DNA from: Lysinibacillus fusiformis | GTDB lineage: Bacteria; Bacillota; Bacilli; Bacillales_A; Planococcaceae | Assembly (NCBI RefSeq): GCF_003049525.1 | Contig: NZ_PYWL01000007.1 | Span: 124,001-188,000, forward strand | DNA length: 64,000 bases | Direction: 5' to 3' | Shown here: in pieces, positions 46,776 through 55,077 of the stretch | How positions within the stretch are numbered: position 1 is the first letter of the stretch | Layout: each line of letters starts with the position of its first letter | Notes under the pieces: generated by a model | Seen by the model: the letters and a program-made list of their open reading frames with translations, nothing else | What the model was told of the DNA's origin: nothing | Databases searched by the model: none | Translations under genes and position numbers: made by a program

Positions 46776-47885
46776 ATGCGATTAATTTCAATCGATGTAT
46801 TAAAAGAAGGAATGGTATTAGGCAGAACCATTTGGAATGAGGCGGGGCATCCGCTTTTAAAGAAGGATGTCATCATTAATGACCGCATTATTCAGAGACT
46901 TCAACAGTTAAATACACATTACCTATACATTGACGATGATATTTCGGAGGGCATTGAAGTAGAAGAAACTGTGCCACCTGCGATGCGAAATAAAGTCATT
47001 ACAACAATTAAAGATTCATTTCAATCAATCGATGGTTTAAATTCAGTAAATGCCTCTTATATATTAGATCAACAATCAAAGACAATTGTCTCGATTGTAG
47101 ATGAACTACTTTCTGCTGTTACTGGAAATGATGAAATATTAACGATATTAACAGATGCTTATTTATTTGATGAGTATTTATATCAACACTCCTTCCAAGT
47201 GACACTTTACTCGATAGCCATCGCCAAAGAGCTCGGCTACTCTGCTGAGGATTTACGGTTAGTAGGGATTGGTGCATTACTACATGATGTAGGTAAACTA
47301 ATGGTACCAAAAGATATCCTAACAAAACCAGGTCGTCTAACTAATGAAGAATTTGAAGCGATGAAAATGCACGCCCGCTATGGCTTTGATTTATTACGCA
47401 ATTTACATTCTATTTCATTGCTAGTGGCCCATTGCGCTTTTCAACATCATGAGCGTATTGATGGAAGTGGTTACCCACGAGGATTAGTTGATTTTGAAAT
47501 TCACCCATTTGCCAAAATTATTGGCGTAGCCGATGTCTTTGACGCGGTTACAACGAATCGAGTATATCGTGAAAAAATGCTTCCTTCACAAGGACTAGCT
47601 ATTGTAGAGGCAGGCTCCGGTACGCTATATGATGCTCGCATCGTAAAAGCGCTTAAAAGGGCTGTCGTTCATTATCCAAATGGCGTTATCTTAAAATTAT
47701 CAGATGGTCGACGTGGCATTGTATCTAGACAAAACCCATTGGATGCAGCATTACCATGGATTCGTATTTTTGAGGAGCAAAATCAACTGCTCGCAGCTAC
47801 ATATGAAATTAATTTAGTGGACTATCCAAATGTTTTAATTGAAAATGTTGAGACGGATTATATGGTTCCTGCAAAGGTAGAATAA
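46776..47885 (+). CDS. HD-GYP domain protein, probable c-di-GMP phosphodiesterase
   Basis: A 369-residue cytoplasmic HD-GYP protein. The metal site is complete: His138 (QHSFQV), HDVGK (170-174), HHERIDGSGYP (224-234), and GVADVFDAVTTNRVYR. HHExxDGxGYP with an intact GYP supports c-di-GMP or related dinucleotide hydrolysis. The N-terminal 70 residues are a DUF3391-like or unrelated domain; no membrane or PAS sensor is seen. The 70-residue C-terminal tail is small and beta-rich. A natural candidate to switch off the PilZ-GT2 system at 27.9-35.3 kb (inference). Confidence 0.88.
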   Translation: MRLISIDVLKEGMVLGRTIWNEAGHPLLKKDVIINDRIIQRLQQLNTHYLYIDDDISEGIEVEETVPPAMRNKVITTIKDSFQSIDGLNSVNASYILDQQSKTIVSIVDELLSAVTGNDEILTILTDAYLFDEYLYQHSFQVTLYSIAIAKELGYSAEDLRLVGIGALLHDVGKLMVPKDILTKPGRLTNEEFEAMKMHARYGFDLLRNLHSISLLVAHCAFQHHERIDGSGYPRGLVDFEIHPFAKIIGVADVFDAVTTNRVYREKMLPSQGLAIVEAGSGTLYDARIVKALKRAVVHYPNGVILKLSDGRRGIVSRQNPLDAALPWIRIFEEQNQLLAATYEINLVDYPNVLIENVETDYMVPAKVE

Positions 47886-47889
47886 AATA

Positions 47890-47930
47890 CTCCTCCTGTT
47901 CATACGTTATGGAACAGGAGGAGATTTTTT
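47890..47930 (+). terminator. Terminator whose 3' arm contains the yunB ribosome site
   Basis: A perfect 12-bp stem CTCCTCCTGTTC/GAACAGGAGGAG (47890-47901 with 47912-47923), 10-base loop, then ATTTTTT. The GGAGGAG that precedes yunB lies wholly in the 3' arm. Confidence 0.88.
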
Positions 47931-48706
47931 TGTTTTTCCCTCGAAAAAGGATGAAATTGCGCTCTTATAATAAACGGGGAATACGTCTTAATCGATTAAC
48001 CATTTTAATTGTTAGTATGGTTGTTTGTCTTATATTATTTATTTATTATTTAAATGAACGGCTCATGCCCACCTATTTGCAATATGCAGAGGTACAAACT
48101 ACAAAAATTGCATCATATGTAGTAAGTAAAGCCATTAACTCAAGAACCTCCAATGTATTAGATGTAAATGATATCATTGAAGATATTCCTCCAGGTAGTT
48201 CTGATATGATGACGACAAAGTTTAATACGGAAATTATTAATCGTGTACGAGCGGAGACATTAGAGCTTGTAAAAATGTATTTAGAGCAGGCAGAACAAGG
48301 AGAGCTATCACATTTGCCTGAATTAGATAATGTTGAATATGATATTAACAGAATTCAGGATGGCGATGGCATTGTCTTTTTTGTACCGCTCGGGCAAGCC
48401 GCGAATATTCCTTTGCTCGGAAATTTAGGACCAAAAATCCCTATACGATTCCATGTGATCGGAAATGTCCATAGTAATGTCACCTCATCCATTCAAGAAT
48501 TTGGGATTAATAGTGCGTATGTAGAAGTGGGCATTCATTTAGAGGTAAATGTCCAAATTATTGTTCCGTTTGCAAGTAAATCCTCAACCGTTGCACAGGA
48601 TATTCCTGTAGCTATGGGGTTAACTAGAGGTCCAGTCCCGAACATCTATACCAATAGTAGTGATGCGCCTCAACCATCCATTGAAATACCTGTGCCATTT
48701 AAATAG
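47930..48706 (+). CDS. yunB: Sporulation protein YunB
   Basis: A protein of about 258 residues from TTG 47930, or 265 from ATG 47909. A basic N-terminus and one membrane helix (about 25-45) are followed by an extracellular domain with FVPLGQAANIPLLGNLGPKIPIRFHVIGN and INSAYVEVGIHLEVNVQIIVPF. This matches the YunB family, made in the mother cell under sigma-E in B. subtilis. TTG has GGAGGAG at normal spacing; the alternative ATG 47909 lies inside the terminator stem and has no site. No sigma-E promoter could be recognised. Confidence 0.82.
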   Translation: MFFPRKRMKLRSYNKRGIRLNRLTILIVSMVVCLILFIYYLNERLMPTYLQYAEVQTTKIASYVVSKAINSRTSNVLDVNDIIEDIPPGSSDMMTTKFNTEIINRVRAETLELVKMYLEQAEQGELSHLPELDNVEYDINRIQDGDGIVFFVPLGQAANIPLLGNLGPKIPIRFHVIGNVHSNVTSSIQEFGINSAYVEVGIHLEVNVQIIVPFASKSSTVAQDIPVAMGLTRGPVPNIYTNSSDAPQPSIEIPVPFK

Positions 48707-48812
48707 AAATGTTTACTGTGATAGTTGTTGGAGTTCATTTATTATGTTACATTGACAACAGTGAAGATAGTTAATATAAAAAATGCATATTTTTGATAGG
48801 GGCGATATCCGT

Positions 48813-49730
48813 ATGACATCTTGTAAACCTACAAGTAAAGAAGAACATTTAAGAAAACCAGACTGGCTAAAAATAAAACTAAACACTAATGATGAATATA
48901 AAGGTCTTAAGAAGCTAATGCGTGAGAAAAATCTTCATACGGTTTGTGAAGAGGCTCGCTGTCCAAATATTCATGAATGCTGGGGAGAAAGACGTACAGC
49001 TACAATGATGATTCTTGGTTCGGTTTGTACACGTGCTTGTCGATTTTGTGCAGTAAAAACAGGGTTACCCAATGAATTAGACTTGGCAGAGCCAGAACGT
49101 GTTGCAGATTCAGTAGCAATTATGAACCTAAAGCACGTTGTCATTACTATGGTAGCGCGTGACGATTTAAAAGATGGCGGAGCGGAAGTATTAGCAGAAA
49201 CAGTCCGTGCTATTCGCCGTAAAAGTCCTTTCACATCTGTTGAAGTATTACCATCCGATTTAGGTGGTATGAAGGAAAATCTTCAAATGTTAATGGATGC
49301 GAAGCCAGATATTCTAAATCATAATATTGAAACCGTGCGTCGTTTAACACCAAGAGTACGTGCTCGTGCAAAATACGAGCGATCTTTGGAGTTCCTTCGT
49401 CTAGCTAAAGAAATGCAACCAGATATTCCGACGAAATCATCTTTAATGATTGGTTTAGGAGAAACTCATGAAGAAATTTTAGAGGTAATGGATGATTTAC
49501 GAGCAAATAATGTGGATATCATGACGATTGGTCAATATTTACAGCCTACGAAAAAGCATTTAGCAGTTAAAAAATATTATTCACCAATAGAGTTTGGGAA
49601 ACTGCGAAAAATTGCTATGGAAAAAGGCTTTAAACATTGTGAAGCTGGCCCACTTGTACGTAGTAGTTACCATGCTGACGAACAAGTAAATGCTGCAACA
49701 AAAGAACGTCAGTTACAAGCAGAGCTTTAA
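48813..49730 (+). CDS. lipA: Lipoyl synthase
   Basis: A 305-residue radical SAM enzyme. The auxiliary cluster cysteines are in [12 protein letters not shown] (CX4CX5C), the SAM cluster in CTRACRFC (CX3CX2C), and the closing RSSYHAD supplies the serine ligand. It inserts two sulfurs into octanoyl groups on GcvH or E2 subunits, giving lipoate. The ATG 48813 follows GGGGCGATAT; the ten-codon upstream extension is unlikely. Followed by yutD, as in B. subtilis. Confidence 0.97.
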   Translation: MTSCKPTSKEEHLRKPDWLKIKLNTNDEYKGLKKLMREKNLHTVCEEARCPNIHECWGERRTATMMILGSVCTRACRFCAVKTGLPNELDLAEPERVADSVAIMNLKHVVITMVARDDLKDGGAEVLAETVRAIRRKSPFTSVEVLPSDLGGMKENLQMLMDAKPDILNHNIETVRRLTPRVRARAKYERSLEFLRLAKEMQPDIPTKSSLMIGLGETHEEILEVMDDLRANNVDIMTIGQYLQPTKKHLAVKKYYSPIEFGKLRKIAMEKGFKHCEAGPLVRSSYHADEQVNAATKERQLQAEL

Positions 49731-49762
49731 GCGTCAAGGATGAACAAGAGGGTGGTGTCACT

Positions 49763-50113
49763 TTGATCATAGTTGAAGGATTGGAATATGAACTATTAAA
49801 AGATTTTCGTGAAGCCTTTCAGGAAGAAGTTTTTCAGGAAAGGTATTCCGATATATTGGCTAGATATGATTATATAGTAGGTGATTGGGGCTATAACCAA
49901 TTACGTTTAAAGGGCTTTTTTGATGATAAAAATCAAAAGTCGACTTTTGATACGAAAATAAGTACGCTTCAAGATTATTTATACGAGTATTGCAATTTTG
50001 GCTGCGCTTATTTTGTTTTACGTAAAACAGGAAAAGTTATGAAACCGCCAGAGGTGTTGGATGCGAATGAAGTAACAGCGCAACCAAACGACCAAGAACC
50101 ATTGGCAGAATAA
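49763..50113 (+). CDS. yutD: YutD family protein
   Basis: A 116-residue YutD/DUF1027 protein: IVEGLEYELLKDFREAF, RYSDILARYDYIVGDWGYNQLRLKGFF and YLYEYCNFGCAYFVLRK are the family core. Function is unknown. TTG start with GAGGGTGGTG just upstream. It follows lipA by 32 bases, and its terminator ends the pair. Confidence 0.88.
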   Translation: MIIVEGLEYELLKDFREAFQEEVFQERYSDILARYDYIVGDWGYNQLRLKGFFDDKNQKSTFDTKISTLQDYLYEYCNFGCAYFVLRKTGKVMKPPEVLDANEVTAQPNDQEPLAE

Positions 50114-50120
50114 AGGGAAG

Positions 50121-50154
50121 AAACTTGATGCGATATGCATCAAGTTTTTTTCTT
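50121..50154 (+). terminator. Terminator of lipA-yutD
   Basis: A perfect 11-bp stem (50121-50131 with 50137-50147), 5-base loop and T-run. Confidence 0.9.
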
Positions 50155-50223
50155 TTTTTTATTAGCTTTTGTATGATTGGGGAATAATAAAGCTCAAAAC
50201 AGCTAATTAAAGGTGAGATACAA

Positions 50224-50751
50224 ATGAAAAGAGCCGTCTTTTTAGACCGTGATGGTGTAATCAATGAAGTATTAACAACACGCGTTAAATTTGTTAATAA
50301 GCCTAGAGATTTATACTTTTTACCACAAGTTTCAGAAGCCATTCGCAAATTAAATAAACACTTTGACTATATTTTTGTTGTGACAAATCAAGGGGGTGTT
50401 GGTTTAGGCTTTATGAGTGAAAGAGGCTTGCAAAAAATACATGAGCATATGGTCAAGGTGCTAAAGAAAAACGGTGCCATTATTCATGAAGTAGTTTATT
50501 GTCCACATAAGCCTAAGTCAGGCTGTGCCTGTAGAAAACCTAATAGTAAACTAATTATTGATTTAGGAAAAAAATATAATATTGATTTATCGAAATCCTA
50601 TATGGTGGGTGATACGGATACAGATATTATAGCGGGAAAACAAGCAGGTACAAAGGGCGTGTTTTTAGGCGAGGATGACCCGTTAGCAGATGCAATTTTT
50701 CCTGATTTGATGAGCGCTGCTCGGTGGATAATAAAGGATGCAACAGCTTGA
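50224..50751 (+). CDS. HAD-IIIA phosphatase (GmhB/HisB-N type)
   Basis: A 175-residue haloacid dehalogenase phosphatase. It has nucleophile DRDGVIN, VVTNQGGVG and GDTDTDIIAG, plus the zinc loop CPHKPKSGCACRKP, which marks the GmhB/HisB-N group. This group acts on heptose 1,7-bisphosphate or histidinol phosphate; bacilli lack LPS, so the substrate is open. AAGGTGAG before ATG. Confidence 0.88.
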   Translation: MKRAVFLDRDGVINEVLTTRVKFVNKPRDLYFLPQVSEAIRKLNKHFDYIFVVTNQGGVGLGFMSERGLQKIHEHMVKVLKKNGAIIHEVVYCPHKPKSGCACRKPNSKLIIDLGKKYNIDLSKSYMVGDTDTDIIAGKQAGTKGVFLGEDDPLADAIFPDLMSAARWIIKDATA

Positions 50752-50813
50752 GAAAAGAAGCTACAAGAAGTATAAAACGTTGAAAAAAGGATAATTTATG
50801 AGTGGAGGTGATG

Positions 50814-50996
50814 ATGTTGACGAAGGATAAGCGCAATAAAAAGCCCCTAGATCGTGAAGAATATGGATATGGTTTTGATATTAGTGTAGATGATTTAGGC
50901 GTGATTGGTCAAAATAACGAAGCGAAAAAGCAAAATAATAATGAAAATAAAGACAAGCCACATAATAAAGATAATCCATCCACGCTCAATAAATAA
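50814..50996 (+). CDS. Small charged protein, unknown
   Basis: A 60-residue basic, Asn/Lys-rich, low-complexity protein starting MLTKDKRNKKPLDREEYGYGFDI. The first 35 residues look structured and the rest disordered. GGAGGTGAT immediately upstream strongly supports translation, with ATG 50814 (or ATG 50811/TTG 50817) as start. I do not recognise the family. Confidence 0.6.
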   Translation: MLTKDKRNKKPLDREEYGYGFDISVDDLGVIGQNNEAKKQNNNENKDKPHNKDNPSTLNK

Positions 50997-51093
50997 TCGA
51001 TCTTAAAAGATTTCGCAAAAGCCAACTGGTGAGCGGAATTTTTTTATCTTGATTGATTCACAAAAAATGCTCGTGCAATATAATAATGTCCTA

Positions 51094-51121
51094 CAAAAAA
51101 ACACCCTGTAAAAAGGGTGTT
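51094..51121 (-). terminator. Minus-strand terminator of the DUF3055 gene
   Basis: An 8-bp stem (51100-51107 with 51114-51121), 6-base loop, T-run on the minus strand; the stem includes part of the stop codon. Confidence 0.82.
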
Positions 51122-51386
51122 AGTTCAATAGCTCACGTAAATATTCTCGAAGTTCCTCGGTTTCGTCCTCTGTACGATTGTATACATGTTCTAAGTAGCC
51201 AGGCTCTTCTACATCATCAGGGCCAATAATCGCAAATCGACCAAATTGTATATCCATGACAAGCACTTTCCCAAAGAAGCGGCCAGATTGTAATATCGCT
51301 AAATCATAGCGCAGTTTTTTTCCTGCAAAGCTAACAAAGCGAGTTTTTGTATCTTCTACATCATCATATAAAAAAAAACGTTCCAT
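51120..51386 (-). CDS. DUF3055 family protein
   Basis: An 88-residue protein: MERFFLYDDVEDTKTRFVSFAG, DLAILQSGRFFGKVLVMDIQFGRFAIIG and DDVEEPGYLEHVY fit DUF3055 (SAV0927-like), which is confined to Firmicutes. Function unknown. AAGGAG lies just upstream of the ATG. The terminator hairpin overlaps its stop codon. Confidence 0.82.
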   Translation of the reverse strand: MERFFLYDDVEDTKTRFVSFAGKKLRYDLAILQSGRFFGKVLVMDIQFGRFAIIGPDDVEEPGYLEHVYNRTEDETEELREYLRELLN

Positions 51387-51474
51387 CTTTTAATCTCCTT
51401 CCAGTCCTATAGTTATGGTACTATAGAAGAGAAAAGACTATCAACTTTTAAAGATTTGAATGGGGGCTTTCCTT

Positions 51475-51927
51475 GTGTATTTTGTAGATCGTAATAAAAT
51501 CACAAAAAATTTACAGTACTTAGATGGGCTATTAGCCATTTTGGAGACAGAGAATAACTGGTCTCAAAATGATATAAAGAAATTAGCTATCGAGCGAATT
51601 GGTCACAACATTATGGAGTCAATGATGGATGTAGGAAATTTAATGATTGACGGTTTCATAATGCGCGACCCAGGAAGCTACGAGGATATTATTGATATAT
51701 TAGTCGATGAAAAAGTCGTAGTTGCTGAAATGGAGGCACCATATAAAGCAGTTGTTGGCTTGCGTAAAATGCTAGTACGCGAGTTTATAGAGGTAGATAT
51801 CGATGAAGTTGTCCACGTACTTACAGCCAATTTATCGGCATTAAAGCAATTTTCGCCTGCAGTCCATAGTTATTTAACAAATGAGCTAGGTCCAGTTTCT
51901 GCCTTTTTACCAGAGGATCATCAATGA
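51475..51927 (+). CDS. yutE: HepT-like DUF86 protein YutE
   Basis: A 150-residue all-helical DUF86 (HepT-fold) protein starting MYFVDRNKITKNL. The blocks RIGHNIMESMMDVGN and GLRKMLVREFIEV align with HepT toxin helices. The catalytic RX4HxY is replaced by R-KMLV-REF, so RNase/AMPylation-target chemistry is unlikely. No MNT antitoxin is present. GTG 51475 with GGGGGC is chosen because it gives the YutE-type start; an ATG at 51460 is in frame but lies on the ribosome site. Overlaps yutF by four bases. Confidence 0.85.
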   Translation: MYFVDRNKITKNLQYLDGLLAILETENNWSQNDIKKLAIERIGHNIMESMMDVGNLMIDGFIMRDPGSYEDIIDILVDEKVVVAEMEAPYKAVVGLRKMLVREFIEVDIDEVVHVLTANLSALKQFSPAVHSYLTNELGPVSAFLPEDHQ

Positions 51928-52676
51928 GAGATTATAAGGCCTATTGCTTTGATTTAGACGGCACTGTTTATCGTGGAAAGGAAGGGATTTCTTCTGCTGT
52001 TGCTTTTATTCATCGCTTACAACAAGCAGGGATCGAGCCATTTTATGTCACAAATAACTCTTCTAAAACACGTGAACAACTGCAAGATGCTTTAATGTCT
52101 ATAGGGATTAGTGCACCATTAGAACATATTTATTCAAGTGCGTCCGTCACAGCGAAGTATGTGGCACTCCATTATACAGGTAAAAAAGTAGCTATGATGG
52201 GGTCTGATGGTATTCGTCAGGCATTACTTGATGAAAATATTGTGCCTGTTGAAGATGAAGCAGATGTATTTGTCATGGGAATTGATCGAACACTTGATTA
52301 TATGGCACTTGCTAGAGCGACAATATTTGTTCAAAAAGGAGCAGTCTTTATTGCCACAAATCAGGACATTAAGTTCCCGACAGAATATGGTTTCTTACCA
52401 GGAAATGGTTCTTTTGCTCGTTTAGTAGGAGAGGTTGCGGGCGTTGATCCTATTTATATAGGGAAGCCATCACCTGCTATCCTAGAAGTAATTGCGACAG
52501 AACATCATTTTTCTAAAGAAGACATGGTTATGATTGGTGATAATTATGATACGGACATCATGTGCGGAATTAATTTTGGCTGTGATACAATCCATGTGAA
52601 TACGGGCGTTACACCCACAAAGGTTGTACAAGAGAAAGAACTTCAACCTACATATATAGTGGATGCGTTACAATAA
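51924..52676 (+). CDS. yutF: HAD-IIA phosphatase YutF
   Basis: A 250-residue NagD-like HAD-IIA phosphatase. Motif I DLDGTVYRG, motif II YVTNNSSK, NQDIKFPTEYGFLPGNGS and motif III/IV IGKPSP and MIGDNYDTDI are complete. B. subtilis YutF is described as a broad nucleotide/sugar phosphatase. ATGA overlap with yutE. Confidence 0.9.
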   Translation: MRDYKAYCFDLDGTVYRGKEGISSAVAFIHRLQQAGIEPFYVTNNSSKTREQLQDALMSIGISAPLEHIYSSASVTAKYVALHYTGKKVAMMGSDGIRQALLDENIVPVEDEADVFVMGIDRTLDYMALARATIFVQKGAVFIATNQDIKFPTEYGFLPGNGSFARLVGEVAGVDPIYIGKPSPAILEVIATEHHFSKEDMVMIGDNYDTDIMCGINFGCDTIHVNTGVTPTKVVQEKELQPTYIVDALQ

Positions 52677-52682
52677 ATAAAA

Positions 52683-52724
52683 GGATGTTATGCAGATTTT
52701 TTAGCATAACATCCATTTTTTTTG
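52683..52724 (+). terminator. Terminator of yutEF
   Basis: A perfect 11-bp stem (52683-52693 with 52704-52714), 10-base loop and about nine Ts. Confidence 0.92.
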
Positions 52725-52756
52725 TTCAAATTTATTCATATAGGCGTTTTAGCAAA

Positions 52757-52993
52757 CTACCATAAAGGGTTTTCTTCAATAAACTGATAAATGGCTTTCG
52801 TTAACGCTTCTGGAGAATCAGCTTCTACTAATTCACCATTGACAATAGCATAAAAAGATTCTGAGCACTTTGTACAATAACTGAGGCAGCCATATTCCAA
52901 AACGTCGATATTCGGATCGCGTTCGAGTACTTCATAAGTTGCTTGAGAGCCATTTGCTAAATTACTAATACAAAATTCAACCATTGGATTCAT
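52757..52993 (-). CDS. yuzB: UPF0349 protein YuzB
   Basis: A 78-residue YuzB/DUF1450 protein: MNPMVEFCISNLANGSQ, DVLEYGCLSYCTKCSES and IYQFIEENPLW are characteristic. The CLSYCTKC cysteines resemble a thioredoxin-like ferredoxin or metal site. Function unknown. A GTG at 53002 lies on the ribosome site; ATG 52993 is preferred. Divergent from yutJ across the Rex boxes. Confidence 0.9.
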   Translation of the reverse strand: MNPMVEFCISNLANGSQATYEVLERDPNIDVLEYGCLSYCTKCSESFYAIVNGELVEADSPEALTKAIYQFIEENPLW

Positions 52994-53146
52994 CCATGTC
53001 ACCTCACCAAAGTAATGCTACTCGGTTTTACGAATTTCGTCAATTATTTAAATTGAAGGTAAAGAAGTGTTTTTATATAAAACTTTAAGGGAAAACCGTT
53101 ATTAATTGCTTAAAAATCTATGGAAATGAACATCTTTTCATTTATT

Positions 53147-53164
53147 TTGTGAAATCCTTCACAA
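53147..53164. promoter_or_regulatory. Rex operator 1 (upstream of yutJ)
   Basis: TTGTGAAATCCTTCACAA is a perfect TTGTGAA-N4-TTCACAA palindrome, the Rex consensus. Rex is released by a high NADH/NAD+ ratio. Confidence 0.88.
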
Positions 53165-53179
53165 ATTTTCATTCTGATA

Positions 53180-53208
53180 TTGTGAAACTTCTCACAATCG
53201 GTTATACT
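53180..53208 (+). promoter_or_regulatory. Rex operator 2 overlapping the yutJ promoter
   Basis: TTGTGAAACTTCTCACAA (53180-53197) is a Rex box with one changed base. Its first six bases TTGTGA form a -35, with a 17-base spacer to TATACT (53203-53208). Rex bound here would cover the promoter. The boxes start 33 bases apart, about three DNA turns. Confidence 0.85.
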
Positions 53209-53262
53209 CGTTTGTGGATACTTTGTGAACAATTATTAAAAGAGATATTAAAGGAGAATATT

Positions 53263-54327
53263 ATGGGTAAATTAGTACTTTTAGGTGGCGGCTATGGCAA
53301 TATGCGTGTCATGCTTCGTCTATTAAATAGTCTGCCATTAGACAGAGAGGTAGTCATAATAGATAGAGCCCCTTTCCATAGTTTAAAAACTGAGTTTTAT
53401 GCGTTAGCCGCTGGAACTGCTACAGATAAAGAAATTCGTGTAAGCTTCCCTGAGCATGAACGTTTAACGCCTGTATATGGAGAAATCACTGAAATTAATC
53501 GTGCGGAAAAAGTTGTCATTTTAGAAGATGGACAACGTATTGAATATGATGATTTAGTCGTTGGTCTTGGTTGCGAAGATAAATATCATGGTGTACCAGG
53601 TGCAGAGGAGTACACTTATAGCATTCAAACGATGGGACAATCACGTGCTACACTTCAAGCGCTATGTGGTTTACCAGCTGGGTCTACAGTCGGAATTGTA
53701 GGAGCTGGCTTAAGTGGTATCGAACTTGCAAGTGAGCTACGTGAAAGTCGATCTGATTTAAAAATTAAGCTATTTGACCGAGGTCCACGTATTCTAAAGG
53801 ATTTCCCTGAGAAACTAAGTAAATATGTAAATGATTGGTTCGTGAAGCATAACGTTGATGTTATTGCCAATTCCAATATTACTAAAGTGGAGCCAGGTAA
53901 AATTTTCAATCATGAAGATGAAATTTTACTCGACAAGGTCGTATGGACAGCTGGCGTACAGCCTGTCAAAATCGTACGTGATATGGATGTGGAGAAGGAT
54001 AAACAGGGTCGTCCACTAGTAACACAGTACTTTAATGTACTTGACGATGAACATGTATATATTGTTGGAGATTGTGCTTCCTCAGATTTACCTCCAACAG
54101 CACAGTTAGCAGAGGAACAAGCAGAGCTAATTGTTAAAGTACTTCGTATGCGCTGGAAGGGCGAACATTTACCTGAAAAAATGCCAGATATTAAATTAAA
54201 AGGTTTCATGGGTGCCCTTGGTAAAAAACAAGGCTTTGTCTATTTGGCAGATACAACAGTTACAGGTCGTATCGCTCGATTAATGAAATCCGGATTATTA
54301 TGGTATTACAAACGTCAAAATGATTAG
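53263..54327 (+). CDS. yutJ: NADH dehydrogenase-like flavoprotein YutJ (NDH-2 type)
   Basis: A 354-residue pyridine nucleotide-disulfide oxidoreductase family member. It has FAD fold KLVLLGGGYGNMRV, NAD fold GIVGAGLSGIELASEL and closing VYIVGDCASSDLPPTAQLAEEQAE. It would oxidise NADH and pass electrons to quinone. Shorter than NDH-2 Ndh (about 390-400 residues). ATG 53263 with AAAGGAGAA; the long upstream frame covers the Rex boxes and is not translated. Rex control fits an NADH-consuming enzyme. Confidence 0.9.
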   Translation: MGKLVLLGGGYGNMRVMLRLLNSLPLDREVVIIDRAPFHSLKTEFYALAAGTATDKEIRVSFPEHERLTPVYGEITEINRAEKVVILEDGQRIEYDDLVVGLGCEDKYHGVPGAEEYTYSIQTMGQSRATLQALCGLPAGSTVGIVGAGLSGIELASELRESRSDLKIKLFDRGPRILKDFPEKLSKYVNDWFVKHNVDVIANSNITKVEPGKIFNHEDEILLDKVVWTAGVQPVKIVRDMDVEKDKQGRPLVTQYFNVLDDEHVYIVGDCASSDLPPTAQLAEEQAELIVKVLRMRWKGEHLPEKMPDIKLKGFMGALGKKQGFVYLADTTVTGRIARLMKSGLLWYYKRQND

Positions 54328-54334
54328 TTAGTAA

Positions 54335-54365
54335 AAGGGATTGTTTCTATTTGAAACAATCCCTT
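54335..54365. terminator. Bidirectional hairpin yutJ/yuzD
   Basis: A perfect 13-bp stem (54335-54347 with 54353-54365) with 5-base loop between convergent genes; T-tract stronger on the minus strand. Confidence 0.82.
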
Positions 54366-54373
54366 GGCTTTAA

Positions 54374-54709
54374 TTAAACTGTTATGTCTGGAACAAATCC
54401 TAAACCTTCAAGTGCAGTGAAAACCGGTTTCAACTGTACATAGCCTTCACCAACGACTTCATTATTAATGAGGACAAGAGGGTAGAAAAATTCATCTTCC
54501 TGAATACGTGTCGCATAGTCTTGATCACGTTCATTCTCAATTGGACCTTCGATATCGATATAACGAATATCATATGGTTGATCTGGATATTTTCGATCGA
54601 TAGCTGCTTGTAACCACTCATATGTATCTTTGGAAGATGGAGCATTGACACAGCTAGCGCAAATTACAGCTGTTCCATAAATTTCAATCATAGGTTTAGT
54701 TGGTTGCAT
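54374..54709 (-). CDS. yuzD: YuzD family thioredoxin-like protein
   Basis: A 111-residue DUF1462 protein: IEIYGTAVICASCVNAPSSKDTYEWLQAAI has the CASC redox pair, and DEFFYPLVLINNEVVGEG has the cis-proline loop. Thioredoxin-like, cytoplasmic, function unknown. Divergent from the Nfu gene by 84 bases, as in B. subtilis yuzD-yutI. Confidence 0.88.
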   Translation of the reverse strand: MQPTKPMIEIYGTAVICASCVNAPSSKDTYEWLQAAIDRKYPDQPYDIRYIDIEGPIENERDQDYATRIQEDEFFYPLVLINNEVVGEGYVQLKPVFTALEGLGFVPDITV

Positions 54710-54793
54710 CGTATTTTCTCTCCTTGTGATTCAATATTGGATTTTTTCTGTTGCTAACATTATAATCATTATAAGGAAAGGAGTCGAGATAAA

Positions 54794-55030
54794 ATGGCTG
54801 AAGCAACAATTAACGACCAAGTTCAAGAGGTATTAGATAAATTACGTCCGTTCTTACTACGTGACGGTGGAGACTGTGAATTAGTAGATGTTGAGGATGG
54901 CGTTGTAAAATTACGTTTATTAGGGGCTTGTGGCAGTTGCCCAAGTTCTACTATTACATTGAAAGCTGGTATCGAACGCGCATTATTAGAAGAAGTACCA
55001 GGTATTGTGGAAGTAGAGCAAGTATTCTAA
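54794..55030 (+). CDS. yutI: NifU C-domain protein, Fe-S carrier (Nfu)
   Basis: A 78-residue Nfu protein: [21 protein letters not shown] and the cluster-binding CGSCPSS in [20 protein letters not shown]. It carries a [4Fe-4S] cluster from SUF to targets such as LipA or aconitase. AAAGGAG before ATG. Confidence 0.93.
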   Translation: MAEATINDQVQEVLDKLRPFLLRDGGDCELVDVEDGVVKLRLLGACGSCPSSTITLKAGIERALLEEVPGIVEVEQVF

Positions 55031-55039
55031 GACATTTAA

Positions 55040-55076
55040 AAAGTTCTAGCTGAATCTCAGACTAGAACTTTTTTTA
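55040..55076. terminator. Terminator between yutI and the DUF2225 gene
   Basis: A perfect 10-bp stem (55040-55049 with 55062-55071) with 12-base loop and seven Ts on the plus strand. Confidence 0.88.
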
Positions 55077-55077
55077 T

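Noticed and set aside
51475..52676. HepT/MNT-type toxin-antitoxin pair
   Set aside because: The partner gene encodes a HAD phosphatase, not an MNT nucleotidyltransferase, and the HepT catalytic motif is missing.
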